A stretch of 64,000 bases of DNA. Origin: Rhyacichthys aspro (lineage: Eukaryota; Chordata; Actinopteri; Gobiiformes; Rhyacichthyidae). The stretch covers positions 8,385,422 through 8,449,421 of the forward strand of contig CM072158.1 in assembly GCA_036850595.1 (NCBI GenBank). Reading direction: 5' to 3'. How positions within the stretch are numbered: position 1 is the first letter of the stretch; each line of letters opens with the position of its first letter. A program made the translations under genes and the position numbers. Below, in pieces: positions 1 through 11,834 of the stretch. Below the pieces are notes generated by a model. It was not told the DNA's origin and did not search any database. It was given only the letters and a program-made list of their open reading frames with translations.

Positions 1-1186
1 AAAGTCACACTCATTATATGCAAACAGATCCACTGAGAATCAACACATTGCTTGTTTTTAGGGATACCTAGCAAAGTCTATGCAAATATATTCATATGTA
101 CATACACGTCATTGAAGCTGAAAAGCCGTTTAACTTTGTCGCCAACTTAAGCGGTAGAAATATAGAAAATGTCTTTTCCTTTCACTTTCTGAAACACGGC
201 AAAGAGCTAAAGGAGAGCTAGAGAGAGCTAAAGAGGACATCAAAGCTTTTGTAGAAGGAGTGATTTATACAAAGTCCTACTTCGGGACAACTAATGGACC
301 TTGGAAACTGATTTTAAAATACCAACAGATAAAGAACACGTGGACTGAAAGAACCAAATACTCGTCTACCAAAAAGCCACCAGAGGCTCAAAAACTCACT
401 ATGCATTACACCGCATGGCGTCTACTCCTGGGAATAATCTGAGGCCAGTGGACTTCTGGTTTCCTTCCAAAAGTTCAAGAAGAGGTCAAAGGACGGGAAG
501 TGCAGCCGTTTGAGGACAGAGTGGGGAGCTCCAACAGTCTCTAGTTCTAGTCATGTCCGTGACAGTGCGAGTGATAGATCATCCCTGCGCCGCGTGCGAG
601 AGGCATTTGGCATTTTTTTTATGTTTTGAGGTTGATATTGGCACTCTGGCTCCATAGCTGCTGGGTGCTCATCAGTGGGACATGTGGCAAAGTCTTAATC
701 CAAGTGTTTTAGTGCTGAATATACGCTCAGTCCTTAAATCAGATAAAGGCATTTCCAAAAGTGCCATTTGTGAGTGAGTTATAGACGTGGATCTCGAATT
801 ATGCTGGATTTAGACCAAATGTGGCAAGTCAAGTTCAGTCATGGTGCCACTGAAAATGCCAGTGCAGCAGAGCTCTACGTAAATAGACAGTGATGCAGAA
901 TTATATGGTCTGTCCAATTGATAAAACACCTCTTATTTAGAAGTCCATTCAAGCTAAAGGCGTGATAAAACTACCGTTCATCCAGCATCAAGTCATCCAC
1001 CCAGACTATGGATTTTGTTTTTAATTGTTTTTGTTTTTTTCTATTTTTGGCAAAGTCTGCAGCTGAGTCGACGGTTGTATGATTTCGGACAGATGTGATG
1101 ATAGTGTTGAATGGCAGTGGGGGTTGAGGGCTGTGTGGGTGCGTGCTGTGGGTGCCCGAGTGTCTCCAAAACCAATTCTGCTGCCT
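1..1186 (-). other. mef2d: Probable 3'UTR of mef2d
   Basis: This follows the mef2d stop codon at 1187-1189 on the minus strand. No clear AATAAA was seen on the minus strand here, so the UTR probably runs past the left edge of the window. No competing coding sequence was seen. I looked for a miR-9 seed match (ACCAAAG on the mRNA) and found none. Confidence 0.55.
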
Positions 1187-1613
1187 CTATGTGGCCCAAG
1201 CGTCCAGTCTCATGCGCTTGACGTTGCCCCCTTCCTGCTCGGGCTCGTTGGTCGCCCTGAGGAGCTCTCCTGGGTTAATGCTTCCCGTAGCTGCCGTCCC
1301 GCTGCCTCCTCCTCCGCCGCCCCCTCCTCCGCCGGTATCGTCCCGATCGCTTCCCTCGAAGGAGCTGGCGTTGCTGCTGACGCTGTCCGCCGGCGAGCGT
1401 CCCGTCGGGGGCTCGAGACACAGCAGGGAGCCTGGGTACTGAGGCGGGGCGGTGAGTATGGCCCCCGCGGCTGTGGTGGACGTTGTGCTGGACGACGGAG
1501 GCGGACACGGTGTGCTTCTGTCCCGGCCTGGAGACACCGGCTCGGATTTGATGCTCACGCTGGAGTTTGTGTTCACGGTCAGCATGGCGCCTTGAGGTAA
1601 ATGGGTCACGGGC
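1187..1613 (-). CDS. mef2d: mef2d last coding exon (C-terminal activation region)
   Basis: It encodes residues 423-564. The acceptor is TTCTCAG at 1614-1620. It holds the SUMO/phospho switch IKSEPVSP, a Ser/Pro-rich stretch, a run of ten glycines coded by GGN repeats (about 1310-1340) and the terminal KRMRLDAWAT nuclear localisation motif before TAG. Confidence 0.95.
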
Positions 1614-4600
1614 CTGAGAAGGGGGTCAGAGAGGAGACAAAATAGTAGACGAGGGGCAAAACAAAGCAGAAAAGACATCAGACTTTTACACTTGAATATG
1701 AATGAGACTGGAGCAGGTCCAAAAGAAAAACACTTTCACAGCACCAACAGGGCAAAGCCACACAATATTTCCCCAAAACCAATCAATTTAAAGCCAGTTC
1801 AAAGCAGAAAACACATGGCCACTGCTCCCAATAGATCGACAGAACAGCCCAGAAAGCATGAGTGATATGTGTGACATGAATCAACAAAAGTCAGCCGTGA
1901 TGTGGAGAGACCAATAATTTAAAAAAAAGAAGTGAAAAGTAAATTATTTTGTTAGTAAAATGGTGGGAAAAAGAACAGGATCTACGTCTGTTGCCTGTTT
2001 GACTGAAGACAGCACTAGACATGCTTCAGGAGCCAGCCAAAAGCACACAGACAAACAGGAAAAAGGAAGTGTGATACAGTACCGGCCCAACCACTCATCT
2101 CTACCCAAGAGCAGGTTGGACGGAGAACCAACGCTGTGGGGAGAAAACAAAAGGTTGGAGTCCAAACCAAAGGAAAGGATTAGGAAGGAAATGTGTGGAG
2201 AAACATTATTGTAACCAGAGTGACAATAATGTAATGTCTGGTGTTTTAAATAAACTGTTCTAGGACATTTTCTTAAAACTCGACATTCATTTAAGCTAAA
2301 AAACAGATGAAAACATTGGAACAAGTAGGGACCTCTGGTGTATCTAAAGCCTTTCAGACAAACATGCAGACAGGAGTGAGGGAAGACATCCAATATCAAA
2401 AACACACACCAATGTGCTGCAGTCAGAAGAAAATACACTTTCTATTGGGTTTTATATTTATATATAGCTATATTAGGTCATTTGTTTTTACTTGAAAGCA
2501 TTTGGTCCCTGGAGGTAAATACATTAATGAGAGTTTAGAGCTTTAGCAGGATTATCTAACTATGCAATGTAGCTAAAACATGGATATCAGACAGCATCAC
2601 ACGAGATAAAAACACAGTTAACACTGGAAGCAAAGCCATCTGATAGGAGGGCTGTCAATGGCCACCAAACAGATTTGCTAGTTTGAGCAATTTCAATCAT
2701 TAAGCAGCAAACCAAAATGGCCTGATTTGACGTACATTACGCCAATATTTTCAATTTTAAACTTAAAATAAAAAAATGTAAAAAAGTCGACAGGAGCATC
2801 ATAACTGTGCTCCTCTCTCTTTCGCAGTAATCAACACTGTCTACTTTACAAAAGCTCAGGACATTTAACACACGCACACTGGTGGCTGTTCACCTCAGAT
2901 TGGCCGCCAGGCTGGACACCTGGCTAGACAGCTCGCTGCTCTGTTTGTCCACGCCCCACATGCTGTGGACGAGAGGAGAAAACAAACTTCACCAAACCCC
3001 AACCAGGATTCACAGCATTACACCACATTACCCTCCGCAGGCTCCCTCATTTCAAATGCACTGTTTACACTGTGTCAGACTCAGGCTCAGAGGATTTCAT
3101 GCTTTATCTCAAAATGTAGATGATCTAACACTGCCACTTCTTTAAATGTCTCTGCAGCTGTTAAAGTCATAAATTAAAGTTAATTGTTGAGCAAAGGTGC
3201 ACTCTACCGACTAAATACAGTACTTTATCCATTAAAGTTAATAGACACAACTAAAGCAGTGCAGCAGGGCCATATGTTAAACATGTCTCTGTCTCAGAGG
3301 CTAAACTTGTTATGAATCATTTCTCAGCTGTGCATATAGAATAACACCCTGTAGTATTTATGTGTGGATTTAAGTGGTTTATTTTGGGGCTGGCAGCTGT
3401 GACATTAAATTTACCAAAAAGTGTCAACTTTTTCCTGCACCTTTCAGTTTGAATCAAGTGCCTTTAGTGCTCCAGAAAAACTAAAACTGATGTCATGAGG
3501 CAGAGATGGTGACGTGAGACCAATTCACTAAAGAAGAAAAGATGTGAATTGCTTGCATTTAGGGTTATGACATGGAGACCATGCAAGCTGAGTGGGTAGG
3601 GTCAGTAACTAGCTCAGAGCTAATGGGTTTATGTAAGGCTTCCCACATAATTCAGACTCCATCTTGAGAACGGGACGGAGGCTGAGAGACCAAAACCTGT
3701 TCGAGAGAGAGTTGACCAAGACTTACACCAAGTTGCTGAGTGAAGCGAGATTTATTTGCTGTTGCTGTTGTTGTTGTTGCTGTAGTTGTTGCTGTTGTTG
3801 CTGCTGTGGTTGCTGTGAAACTGCCTGCTGCTGTTGCCATGTTGACACGCTGGTCGGCAACAAGCCACCAGGAGATGCTAGAGCGTGTAACGCAGTGATG
3901 TCTGCGCTGGTCAGCTGGTACTCTACAGAAGTCAAAAGGAAAAAAGAATATGCTCATTTTTATCGTTGACTCAAAATCTTTAAATGTTACCAGAGACATG
4001 TCTTGGTTGATTTACAGATGGATCCAAGGAAAAACAACATACTCACAGACAAGGCATTCTACTGTGTTCTTCTGTCATCACTGAGCTCACCTGTATTGTA
4101 GGCCGTGGGCATCGCAGAGAAGGGCAGTCCCTGAGCCAGCAGACTCGGTGTAGCCACAGAGACCACTGGTGTGGTCAGTGTCTGTGCCACCTGGGCTCCA
4201 GCTGCCAGCCGCTGAGCATTCTGCCAAAAAGGACACAAACATGTCAGCCACAGCAAAAGCTAAGGACTTTGAGATGCGTCCTAAAGTCCAAGGACGTTCA
4301 ATTGTGTCAACTGTGACATGCTGGGAATGACGATGCACATGGCTGGATTCAAAAAGATGTGGTGAGAATCAGTAAATCTCAAAGTGGAGGATTTACCATC
4401 AGGAGGTTCTTGATGACATGCATCAAAAACAGTTTCCTTATTCGAGGAGTGCAACTAGGCAAATTACATTAAAGGCATTTGTAGAGTTTGCAGCTCTAAT
4501 ATTCACTAAATAGTTTCTCAGTGGAAAAACTCTTGAGTAAGACCTCCTTAATCTAACTGTGTGAAGTGGTGCTGCCTTTGATGTGCAGTTCATCTCAGGC

Positions 4601-7600
4601 TTGTCCAGCAGATGTCATCGAAGACTCAAAAGCAAGAAACTTGACTGCACTTGTCTTTAATAAATTATGAACTACACCCATCTGCCACAAACTGAGTTCA
4701 AACACAACAGAAAGAATTTGGCTGCCACAGAATCGGTTCAGGAAACACAAAGAGGTGTTATTATTCATTATTCTTCATCTGTTCTGCAAAACAGAAATAT
4801 ATTAAAGTCTGCAACCAATGCTCCTGTGCTGGTTCAGTTAAATTATGAAGTTTATATCAAAGGAAATATTAAAAGTCCCGCATACAAAGGCCAAAAAGCG
4901 ATCATTTTGGTCTTGAATTACTCTTCTCTATTGTGCTACTGATCATTTTTAGAGGAAACATTCGGCAGAGTTATGACTGTAACATTGGATTTACAGCAAA
5001 AGAAGATGGAGCGCAGAGAAGGACCAGATTCAATTAAGTGCCTTTGTGAAGACGCGAGGAGGAGCGGCGGGGTGAGAGCGATGAAAATGAATCACTCTCC
5101 TCTGGAAAATGAGATTCTTGCCTGTAACTTTGAGAAGGATTGTAAAAAAAAAATGGTGACAGCACCAGCAGAGAGCAACAAGAATAACCCACTTTGAATC
5201 CATATAGGGTCTAAAGAGGATTATACTGCACAACAGAGACGGGTTTACAAGAACGGTTTGCTTTTGCTTTTAATTATAGTCATTATTTCTGTATATATTT
5301 ATCATCTAAAACTTTTAATTCTGAAATGCCTTTAATGTAATGCCAGATTTAAATGTCCCTAATTGACTTTGGGTGGAGGGTGGTGAAAATGGGAGTCGGT
5401 GCAAGTGTCAGTGAACCAAGTGGCCAAGTGATAGACACCCATGCTTTAGTGGTATCTTCAGATCACTGAAGGATGATGCAACCTGCTTATTCTGCTTCAA
5501 GGTTGTACATGACAGTTGTAAACACTATTGGCTTGTAATGAGTACTGGGCAGCAGCTGAGAGGCAATAAACTATCTTGAGATCAGGAAAAAGCTCATTTT
5601 AAATACCAAACCAAGTTTAAACTTACTCACTAGTTCAGAAATTTGTTTAATATTGCCTTTTACCAATACATTCTCTTCACAGCCAGGACAATCCTCCACT
5701 GGTAGTGAAAGGATAAAGTCCCATACGCACTATACTTCCCAAAATACAAACTCCCTCAGAAAACTCCTTTGTGCTCGAATTATTTTAAGTGTCAAGACTA
5801 ATTCATTTCCTGTGATGTACTTATATGTAGTGTTTACTAACTCCCTTTTGGACTTTGCATTTCAATCTCTTTTCTCTGAAAACACGTGGCCACTCGACCC
5901 ATGCTTTTCATGCGTGGTATCTCTCTGGTGAATCTCTCTGAGGTAAACCACTTTATTAATGATCTCACTGCTTACTGAATCACTGACACACTCTCAAGTA
6001 TAAGTACTGCGGGAATTAAGATCGTAAATATGATGGTTCTTCGATGGAAGTTGTTGGACATTTAACTCATCCACTTCCTCTTAGGTTGAGTCTGGCCACA
6101 TTAGATTAAATCACCCAATCCAGGTTTTAATGCCAGACGTAAAATAAGCCTCATGTGTCTCTCCAGCTACATTTCTACAAATGTTTAGAGTCAGCCTGTA
6201 TACTGTCTCTCAGCTGCTGGACAATGATCATTACAGAAACACCAAGAGTTCATCCATTCATCCACAACTGCCATGCACAGCCTTCCCTAACCCTAACTAA
6301 CTCTTTAAGCACTGCACACTTGAGGCAGATTAACATCTCATGGTTAGATTATAAATAAAACACTGTGGTTGAAGGACTGTAAGAATGCTGTAACAACACA
6401 GTTATGAGCCCTGATCCACATGCATCAACCACAAACCCAAACCATCCTGAGAAATGTCTGTGGAACAAAACAATGACAACTCTTGTACTGTAACCATGCT
6501 ACTAATGTGCGAACAGTCGATTGCCTTCGACTCATGCGAGTGACTGATGTGGGGAAATTCACCTCATTTACCAATTCCAGTTCTTCTTCTGTCTGCAAAG
6601 GGTGGCAACAGAAAGATTACAACTCTGAATGCTTTGCTAAAATTAATACATAAAGTATACAGTTTAAATGTACATCATTAGTATCTTTGTCTGATGTAAA
6701 TACTCACTCATTAATGGGTATATTGCAGCAACAGGCTCATGTCTACAACCCCTCTACATGCAGTGTTTTATTGGCATATTGAGTTCAAAAGGTTATGAGA
6801 AATTTCTCTGACAGTGGGAACAGAGTGATTCATCAAAAGTCACTAAATGCCAAAGTAAATATTGAGACATGGGGCCTTGATGGGCCTAAACACTCGCCAT
6901 CAGGCCTTTAATAAACATGAAAACCATGGCTGTTCACTTTCAATCTGAGCCTGCAATGAAAACACAGCTTTGTGTTTGCTTTCCTAAGTCTCCACAATAT
7001 ATTAAAATCCAACTGTGATTGATATATGAAAATGAACTATAACCTAATGGCAAAAGCAGCTTAAATTGCAATAGATGTCATAATATTCTACATGCCAAGC
7101 ATTCACACTTGGTGGTTAGTCTAGAGACAGGAATTTGCCTCCTTTAATTCACTTTGCCCTTACTTACATCATATTGATATTTGATGAGCCAACCCGAAAG
7201 TGCACATTGAGTTTAATTTCATGTAGCCTTTGTACTTAAATATCAGTCGATGAAACTCTTAACATACTTGTGTGACTACTCAGACTCAGTTTGACTTACC
7301 ATCTGCATGAGGCTCTTCCCGCCCTGCGACGTGATGACGCGGAGGTCTGGCTTGCGGCTGTTGACCATCTGGGGGCTGGGGGGTGGAGGTGGAGACTTTG
7401 CCGGGACTACTTTCCCCAGACTGTTGCCGTTGGAAACTGTGAGGAGGCCTGGGGAGGCCCTGGCGCTGGTGTATCCATTAGCTGCAGAGAGACAAAGGTG
7501 TGATTTGCTCAGAAATCAATTAAATCTCACAGGTGAATGAAGGAGACAGTGGGATGTAGAATACAATAGGAGCACTCAAAGTGAAGTTAAAATAATCACC

Positions 7601-10600
7601 TGAAGCTGTCTGTCTGAGTCTAGGACTATTTTGAGAGTCTGAGCAGTGGTTACAGGTAAGTGAAACCAGACTGAACAAAGCACCATGAAAAGAAATCTTC
7701 TAATGAGATTTTACAAGTCAATGTCAGAGTCTTTTGTGCAGAAATTATAGAAACAAGTGTCAAGACTAATTTGTTCCCTCCGATATGAATTCTCTAATAC
7801 TTGTAAAACCACCAAAGTCCGGTCCTAGAGAGATTTGTGGATCATAGGCTAGTGTTTTTACAAGCCCAACAAGGACCCCATCTTGTCCAAGCACTAAACA
7901 TAAACGCGTGGTGAGAAAATAAAACAGCTCTTTTTATGTGTCTATAGGTCACACAAGATGGTCCATAGCTAAGTGTTGGGAATCCTGTGAATATCTTCTA
8001 TTTTTACTGGTGGTGTCCCTTGATTTCTCTCAAGCCTGACTCACAGATGGTGCAGAGGAGGAGAGAAGAGGATTTGGGAAGAAAGACACTGAACAGGGAG
8101 CCCAGCGCAGCACATGTGGCTCTGAATAAAGAGAGTTCACAGCATAAAGATTTACAGGAGTACTTACGAACTGGACTAGGACAACCTCCGTTTGAATTAT
8201 TCAGGTCCCCTCCAAGAAGAGCACCTATTGAAAGAGGAACATGAGTAATAGTCAGAACAGAAGTAGTGAAGTGCCATCTACAAGCTTTTAATGTACTGCC
8301 AGAAGCTTTATTATCGAAAAAACACTGAGCAATGTGCTCATCTGTCACTTCAAAGCTATGCGCCGTACTATTTCTCTAGTGTTTTACAAAAGTCAATGGG
8401 CAATTAAATATAATGTACATGTCTATGAGCGATGTGAGGGTCATCAGCTATAAATTAATAATTTAAAGCAAATACAACTCAAGTTTTTTAGTGGTGGAGG
8501 TAAGCACAAATGTCACACACTGCAAATTAGTCCTGAGCAGAGGAATGTGTACTGCTCCCTCAGGGAATAAGCTCGATAATGATTAGGAGCTACAAGCAGC
8601 GTTGGCTCAAGGTCTGCGTTTTTAACTGTGAGTCACCACTGATTACACAGAAATCATAACCCCCCCAGTACGATAAGTCTTTGTGGCGATATTTTGTATT
8701 AAAAACAATGAAGGGACCGAAAGGTTTGCAGCTTTTCATTAGTCCACAAATGACATCACTCTCACCTGCACTGGCTGGTCGCTGTGGCAACCCAGGAGAC
8801 ACCGTGTTTCTCTGAAGAGCCGGTTGCTGTGGCGACAGGAGGTGGGTATCCGTAAGCGTCGATGAAGTTACATAGGAGGTAGTTACCAGCGCGTTGCCAG
8901 GGTTACTGAACTGCAGTGTGCTTTGATTGGACGCCTGGACTGTGACCGGCATCGTGAACGTCTGGGGCGGAGCAGTGGATTGCTGCGAAAAAGACGAGAA
9001 AATGACATTTGAGCGAATAACAGCTAAAAACTTGTACGCAGTGGTTGCAACTAAAGTATTTGCTAATATTTGTTCTGTTAACGCAGGTTTTTCATATTCG
9101 AGGCTCAGTTGGAGATGCAAACTTATATAAAGTAGCACAGCCAGTGAATTAATAACTTTTTCTCTTATATACAAAGAATTAGTCCGGTCTAATGTGCACA
9201 ATTTTGGAAGCATACAACCAATCAAACCTAAAACCCGCCCCTTTTCTAATAAACAGAATTGGTCCAAAAGAGTTTCTACTGTGGAAAATGACAGTCAGTC
9301 CAGTTGCAAATGTATTTCTTGCTTAAAATTGGGTCAGATCCAAAAAATAAACTGTTTTTAATCTCTTATTTTGTTCCCTTCATTGATGAATACAAGTTTG
9401 TGTTCAGAGGAAAACAACACAGTGAAATGTAGAAAACAACCAGTTTGAGGAACTTCACACTCATAGCTGTTTCCTGTGGACAAACTAAAAGTGCATCTGT
9501 GACAGGAATTTTTAGACAACAATATCCGAGTAGTAGCAGTGGAAGCAGTGGATTTCAAATACAATAGTACAACTATACAAACAAAAGAGTACATCATGTT
9601 TCTGGTAGGGGACTTACCCCATAGCGTTTGAAGAGAACATCTAGGTCCTCGGTGGTCTTTCGAAACTTGTCATCATTAAGTGGACTTTGATCGATCGAGT
9701 CCTCACCGTCGGGCTCAGGACTGTCACATCCGTTAAAGCCTTTCTTTCTCAAAGTCTGTGAAGAAAAGACAAAGAGAAAAAGGTGGAGGTTGTATAAAAT
9801 CAAGTGATGACTTTGGGAAGTTTAGCATTTAAGAAAGTTAAGAAAAGTGGAAACATGTTTTGAATCAGGACAGGGAAATGGGAAACAATGAAAATAATCA
9901 GTTTAAACTGACTTTTCAGCCTATAAAGTGAAAACATGAGAATGAAGTGGACTGAGAAGACACAAGGTGTGAATATAATGAGTCGAGCTGGCCACCTGTA
10001 TCCAAAGAGCTGAAGGGAATGATAATGATACATTTTCAGTATATTATGCAGCTCTAGATCGTTTACCTCTATAATGTCTGCGTTGGTCCGACTCTCATGC
10101 GGCTCGTTGTACTCCGTATATTTGAGCAGGACTTTATCCATGTCAGTGCTGGCATACTGGAACAACTTGTTCGCGTGGTTGAAAATGATGAGGGCGATTT
10201 CGCAGTCACACAATACACTCAGCTCGTAGGCTTTCTTCATCAAGCCAAACTTTCGCTTTGTGAATGTGACCTGGAGCAGAGCAGAGGAGACATGGGGTTT
10301 TATGTCAGACAAATGGAAAAAAAAGGGTTAGAATGACCGATTGAGACTCACACTTCCAGTTTTGTCAGCAAAATAATGTAAAGAAGAAGTATTTTTAATC
10401 GTGTAAAAATAACAAAAATCTCATGAAGATTTAGATGGCTTTAAAACATGAAGAACTGAAAGCCTTGGGCAAAAGTCAATTCAGCTGCTTCTCTAATACA
10501 CAGCACTTTGGCAAAAGAGAAGCTTGTTTTATCACCCATCCAACACCAAGTCATGCTGCGAAACGGGTGGCAGCCTCATGCAGAGAGGAGAAAAAACAAA

Positions 10601-11543
10601 TGAGGCTGAAAAAGGCAGATTCTTCAGGACAAACTGCTTTAGAGCACATGAGCCCTTTCACTGCAGCAAAAAAAATGCATATTTGAATTTGAGAAGGGCA
10701 CGAAACCTAAACCAGCAACAGAGCAGCTTCAGAATAAAACAAGGGTTGTGGCTCAGCGAAGTTCGACATTCGCACAGAAGACAGGACTGTGGAGGTGAAT
10801 ATCTAATAATTATGTATTTTATGTGCATTTATTTAGGATGAATAGATTTCAACTTTATAGACAGTTAAGGTTATGATGGTGATTAGACAGGTGGCCTTAG
10901 TTAACCTTGCCAAAGTGTATTCTGAAATAAATTAAATTTCATTCATGAACTTTTAATGAGAAATAACAAAATATGTTACTGTGACAATTTGGATGGAGTA
11001 CTAGCACTTCGTAGCAAGTCATGAAAAATGGAGCCCTCTTTGCCATTTGTCATTGTCACAAAACATGTAGTAGTGTTTCTGCTGCCATAGACCTCATTTA
11101 GTACAGGTCAGTTTCCATTGGTAAAAGGGGTACAAAGCGTTTTAGCATTTTAGCAACAGCTGGTTCCATTTTAGAAAGAGTTGGCGTCTAACAGCTCTCG
11201 CGTAACTTGTGACATAAAAGAGTCGGGGAATAAACGGGACAATCATCTTCTTCTATTGTTTACTGCAGCAGTACACAGCTATAGCTTCAGCCTCTTGATG
11301 TTAGACATGGATTTAAAGTTATTACACGCCAGCTAAAGGCATAACATGAGGTTTTTGAAAGTCTGCTTCAAATACAAAAACTTGCAAGGCTTCATGTCGC
11401 CCTTACATTACTACATACAGTATATTACCTCAATGTAATCCTAATACAATTTAAAATAGACAATGTTAGAAATGTAAACTCAGACAGACCTGTTTGTTCC
11501 TTTCGTCAGTGATCCGTTGGATCTGAATCTTTTTCCTGCCCAT
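1187..11543 (-). CDS. mef2d: Myocyte enhancer factor 2D (MADS-box transcription factor), 11 coding exons
   Basis: The joined exons (minus strand, 5' to 3': 11543-11490, 10270-10067, 9755-9618, 8982-8766, 8224-8168, 7481-7300, 6592-6572, 4220-4091, 3922-3727, 2962-2894, 1613-1187) total 1695 nt, giving 564 aa plus TAG. All junctions are GT/AG and stay in frame. Residues 1-57 are the MADS box (MGRKKIQIQ start) and 58-86 the MEF2 domain; together they bind A/T-rich MEF2 sites as dimers and recruit class IIa HDACs and p300. The rest is the transactivation region, ending in a KRMRLDAW nuclear localisation motif. Family member: FNHANKL in the MADS/MEF2 part, GFNGCDSPEPDGEDS after it and LSPQQPALQRN further on match MEF2D rather than MEF2A or MEF2C. 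IKSEPVSP (K445, S450) is the phospho-dependent SUMO motif of MEF2 proteins. The protein is somewhat longer than human MEF2D (about 521 aa from memory) because of poly-Q, poly-G and an extra exon. The start is the only ATG giving the invariant MADS N-terminus. Confidence 0.97.
2894..2962 (-). CDS. mef2d: mef2d 69-nt symmetric exon (possible cassette)
   Basis: Between acceptor CCACAG and donor GTGAAC, this exon adds VMWGVDKQSSELSSQVSSL and a few more residues (400-423) between the poly-Q exon and the last exon. Both neighbours stay in frame whether it is included or skipped, because its length is a multiple of three and the flanking phases are equal. I do not recall a counterpart in mammalian MEF2D. 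Confidence 0.85.
3727..3922 (-). CDS. mef2d: mef2d exon with poly-glutamine tract
   Basis: It encodes residues 335-400, from EYQLTSADI to SLSNLV. The middle holds Q runs of 4, 2, 7 and 9 coded by mixed CAG and CAA codons. The frame and the flanking YQLTSA and LSNL match human MEF2D, which is also Q/P-rich here. The donor is GTAAGT at 3721-3726 (read on the minus strand). Confidence 0.95.
4091..4220 (-). CDS. mef2d: mef2d exon, conserved activation segment
   Basis: It encodes residues 292-334, including LTTPVVSVATPSLL and GLPFSAMPTAYNT, a block highly conserved in MEF2D. The acceptor is TTGGCAG and the donor GTGAGC. Confidence 0.97.
6572..6592 (-). CDS. mef2d: mef2d beta microexon (21 nt, TEEELEL)
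   Basis: A 21-nt exon lies between a CTTTGCAG acceptor and a GTAAAT donor and encodes seven residues, TEEELEL (285-291). It is in phase 0 on both sides, so it can be skipped without a frame change. The position and acidic content match the MEF2 beta exon (TEDHLDL in human MEF2D, from memory), which is included mainly in brain and striated muscle and raises transactivation. Confidence 0.9.
7300..7481 (-). CDS. mef2d: mef2d exon, residues 224-284
   Basis: It encodes NGYTSARASPGLL through KPDLRVITSQGGKSLMQM, a block shared with MEF2D. The acceptor is CTCTGCAG and the donor GTAAGT. Confidence 0.96.
8168..8224 (-). CDS. mef2d: mef2d small exon, residues 205-223
   Basis: A 57-nt exon encodes ALLGGDLNNSNGGCPSPV, matching the AMLGGDLN...GACPSPV block of human MEF2D. 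The acceptor is TTCAATAG and the donor GTAAGT. Confidence 0.95.
8766..8982 (-). CDS. mef2d: mef2d exon, residues 133-204
   Basis: It encodes FTMPVTVQASNQSTLQFSNP through LSPQQPALQRN and GLPQRPASAG, diagnostic for MEF2D. The acceptor is TTTTTCGCAG and the donor GTGAGA. Confidence 0.97.
9618..9755 (-). CDS. mef2d: mef2d alpha1-type exon, residues 87-132
   Basis: It encodes TLRKKGFNGCDSPEPDGEDS through LFKRYG. This is the ubiquitous alpha1 version of the MEF2 mutually exclusive exon. The alpha2 (muscle) version would read like ALHKK...ECESPE; I scanned both neighbouring introns and did not find it. Confidence 0.95.
10067..10270 (-). CDS. mef2d: mef2d exon, MADS box second part plus MEF2 domain
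   Basis: It encodes residues 19-86, from VTFTKRKFGLMKKAYELSVL to RTNADIIE. This is the canonical 68-codon MEF2 exon. The acceptor is GCTCCAG and the donor GTAAAC. Confidence 0.98.
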
Positions 11544-11834
11544 GATGATTTACAGTTGAGGAGCCAAATGGTGAAGTCAGTCAAGTGAAGAAGTGCCTCT
11601 CCGAAAGGTAAGAGAGGAAAGTGCAAACTATAACCTCTTAGTTCAGCCCAAAAACAGTCAGACAGTCAAGCATCCGAGGATAAACACCCACACACATTTC
11701 TCTGTGGTGAGGCAGCGTGGTCGGCGTCTGTTTTGAAGGGATGTGTGAGGTTGAGAAGTGGAGCGTTCCTCAGTTCATTGGGGCAAAACGGACCGACTTC
11801 CTGCAGCTGCCGCGTCGAGGAGCAGGTCAGTCTC
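11490..11834 (-). CDS. mef2d: mef2d first coding exon with 5'UTR part
   Basis: The coding part is 11543-11490 (MGRKKIQIQRITDERNKQ, 18 codons) and ends at donor CAG/GTCTGT. The untranslated part runs right to a good acceptor (CTCTTGCAG) at about 11835-11840, so the exon is likely 11834-11490. The coding part is certain; the UTR boundary is inferred. Confidence 0.9.

Noticed and set aside
1079..1600. 173-codon plus-strand frame opposite the last mef2d exon
   Set aside because: Shadow of the GC-rich mef2d coding exon; Arg/Ala/Gly-rich with no domain.
6270..6300. Telomere-like CCCTAACCCTAACT
   Set aside because: About two units only, in an intron; too short to be an interstitial telomere.
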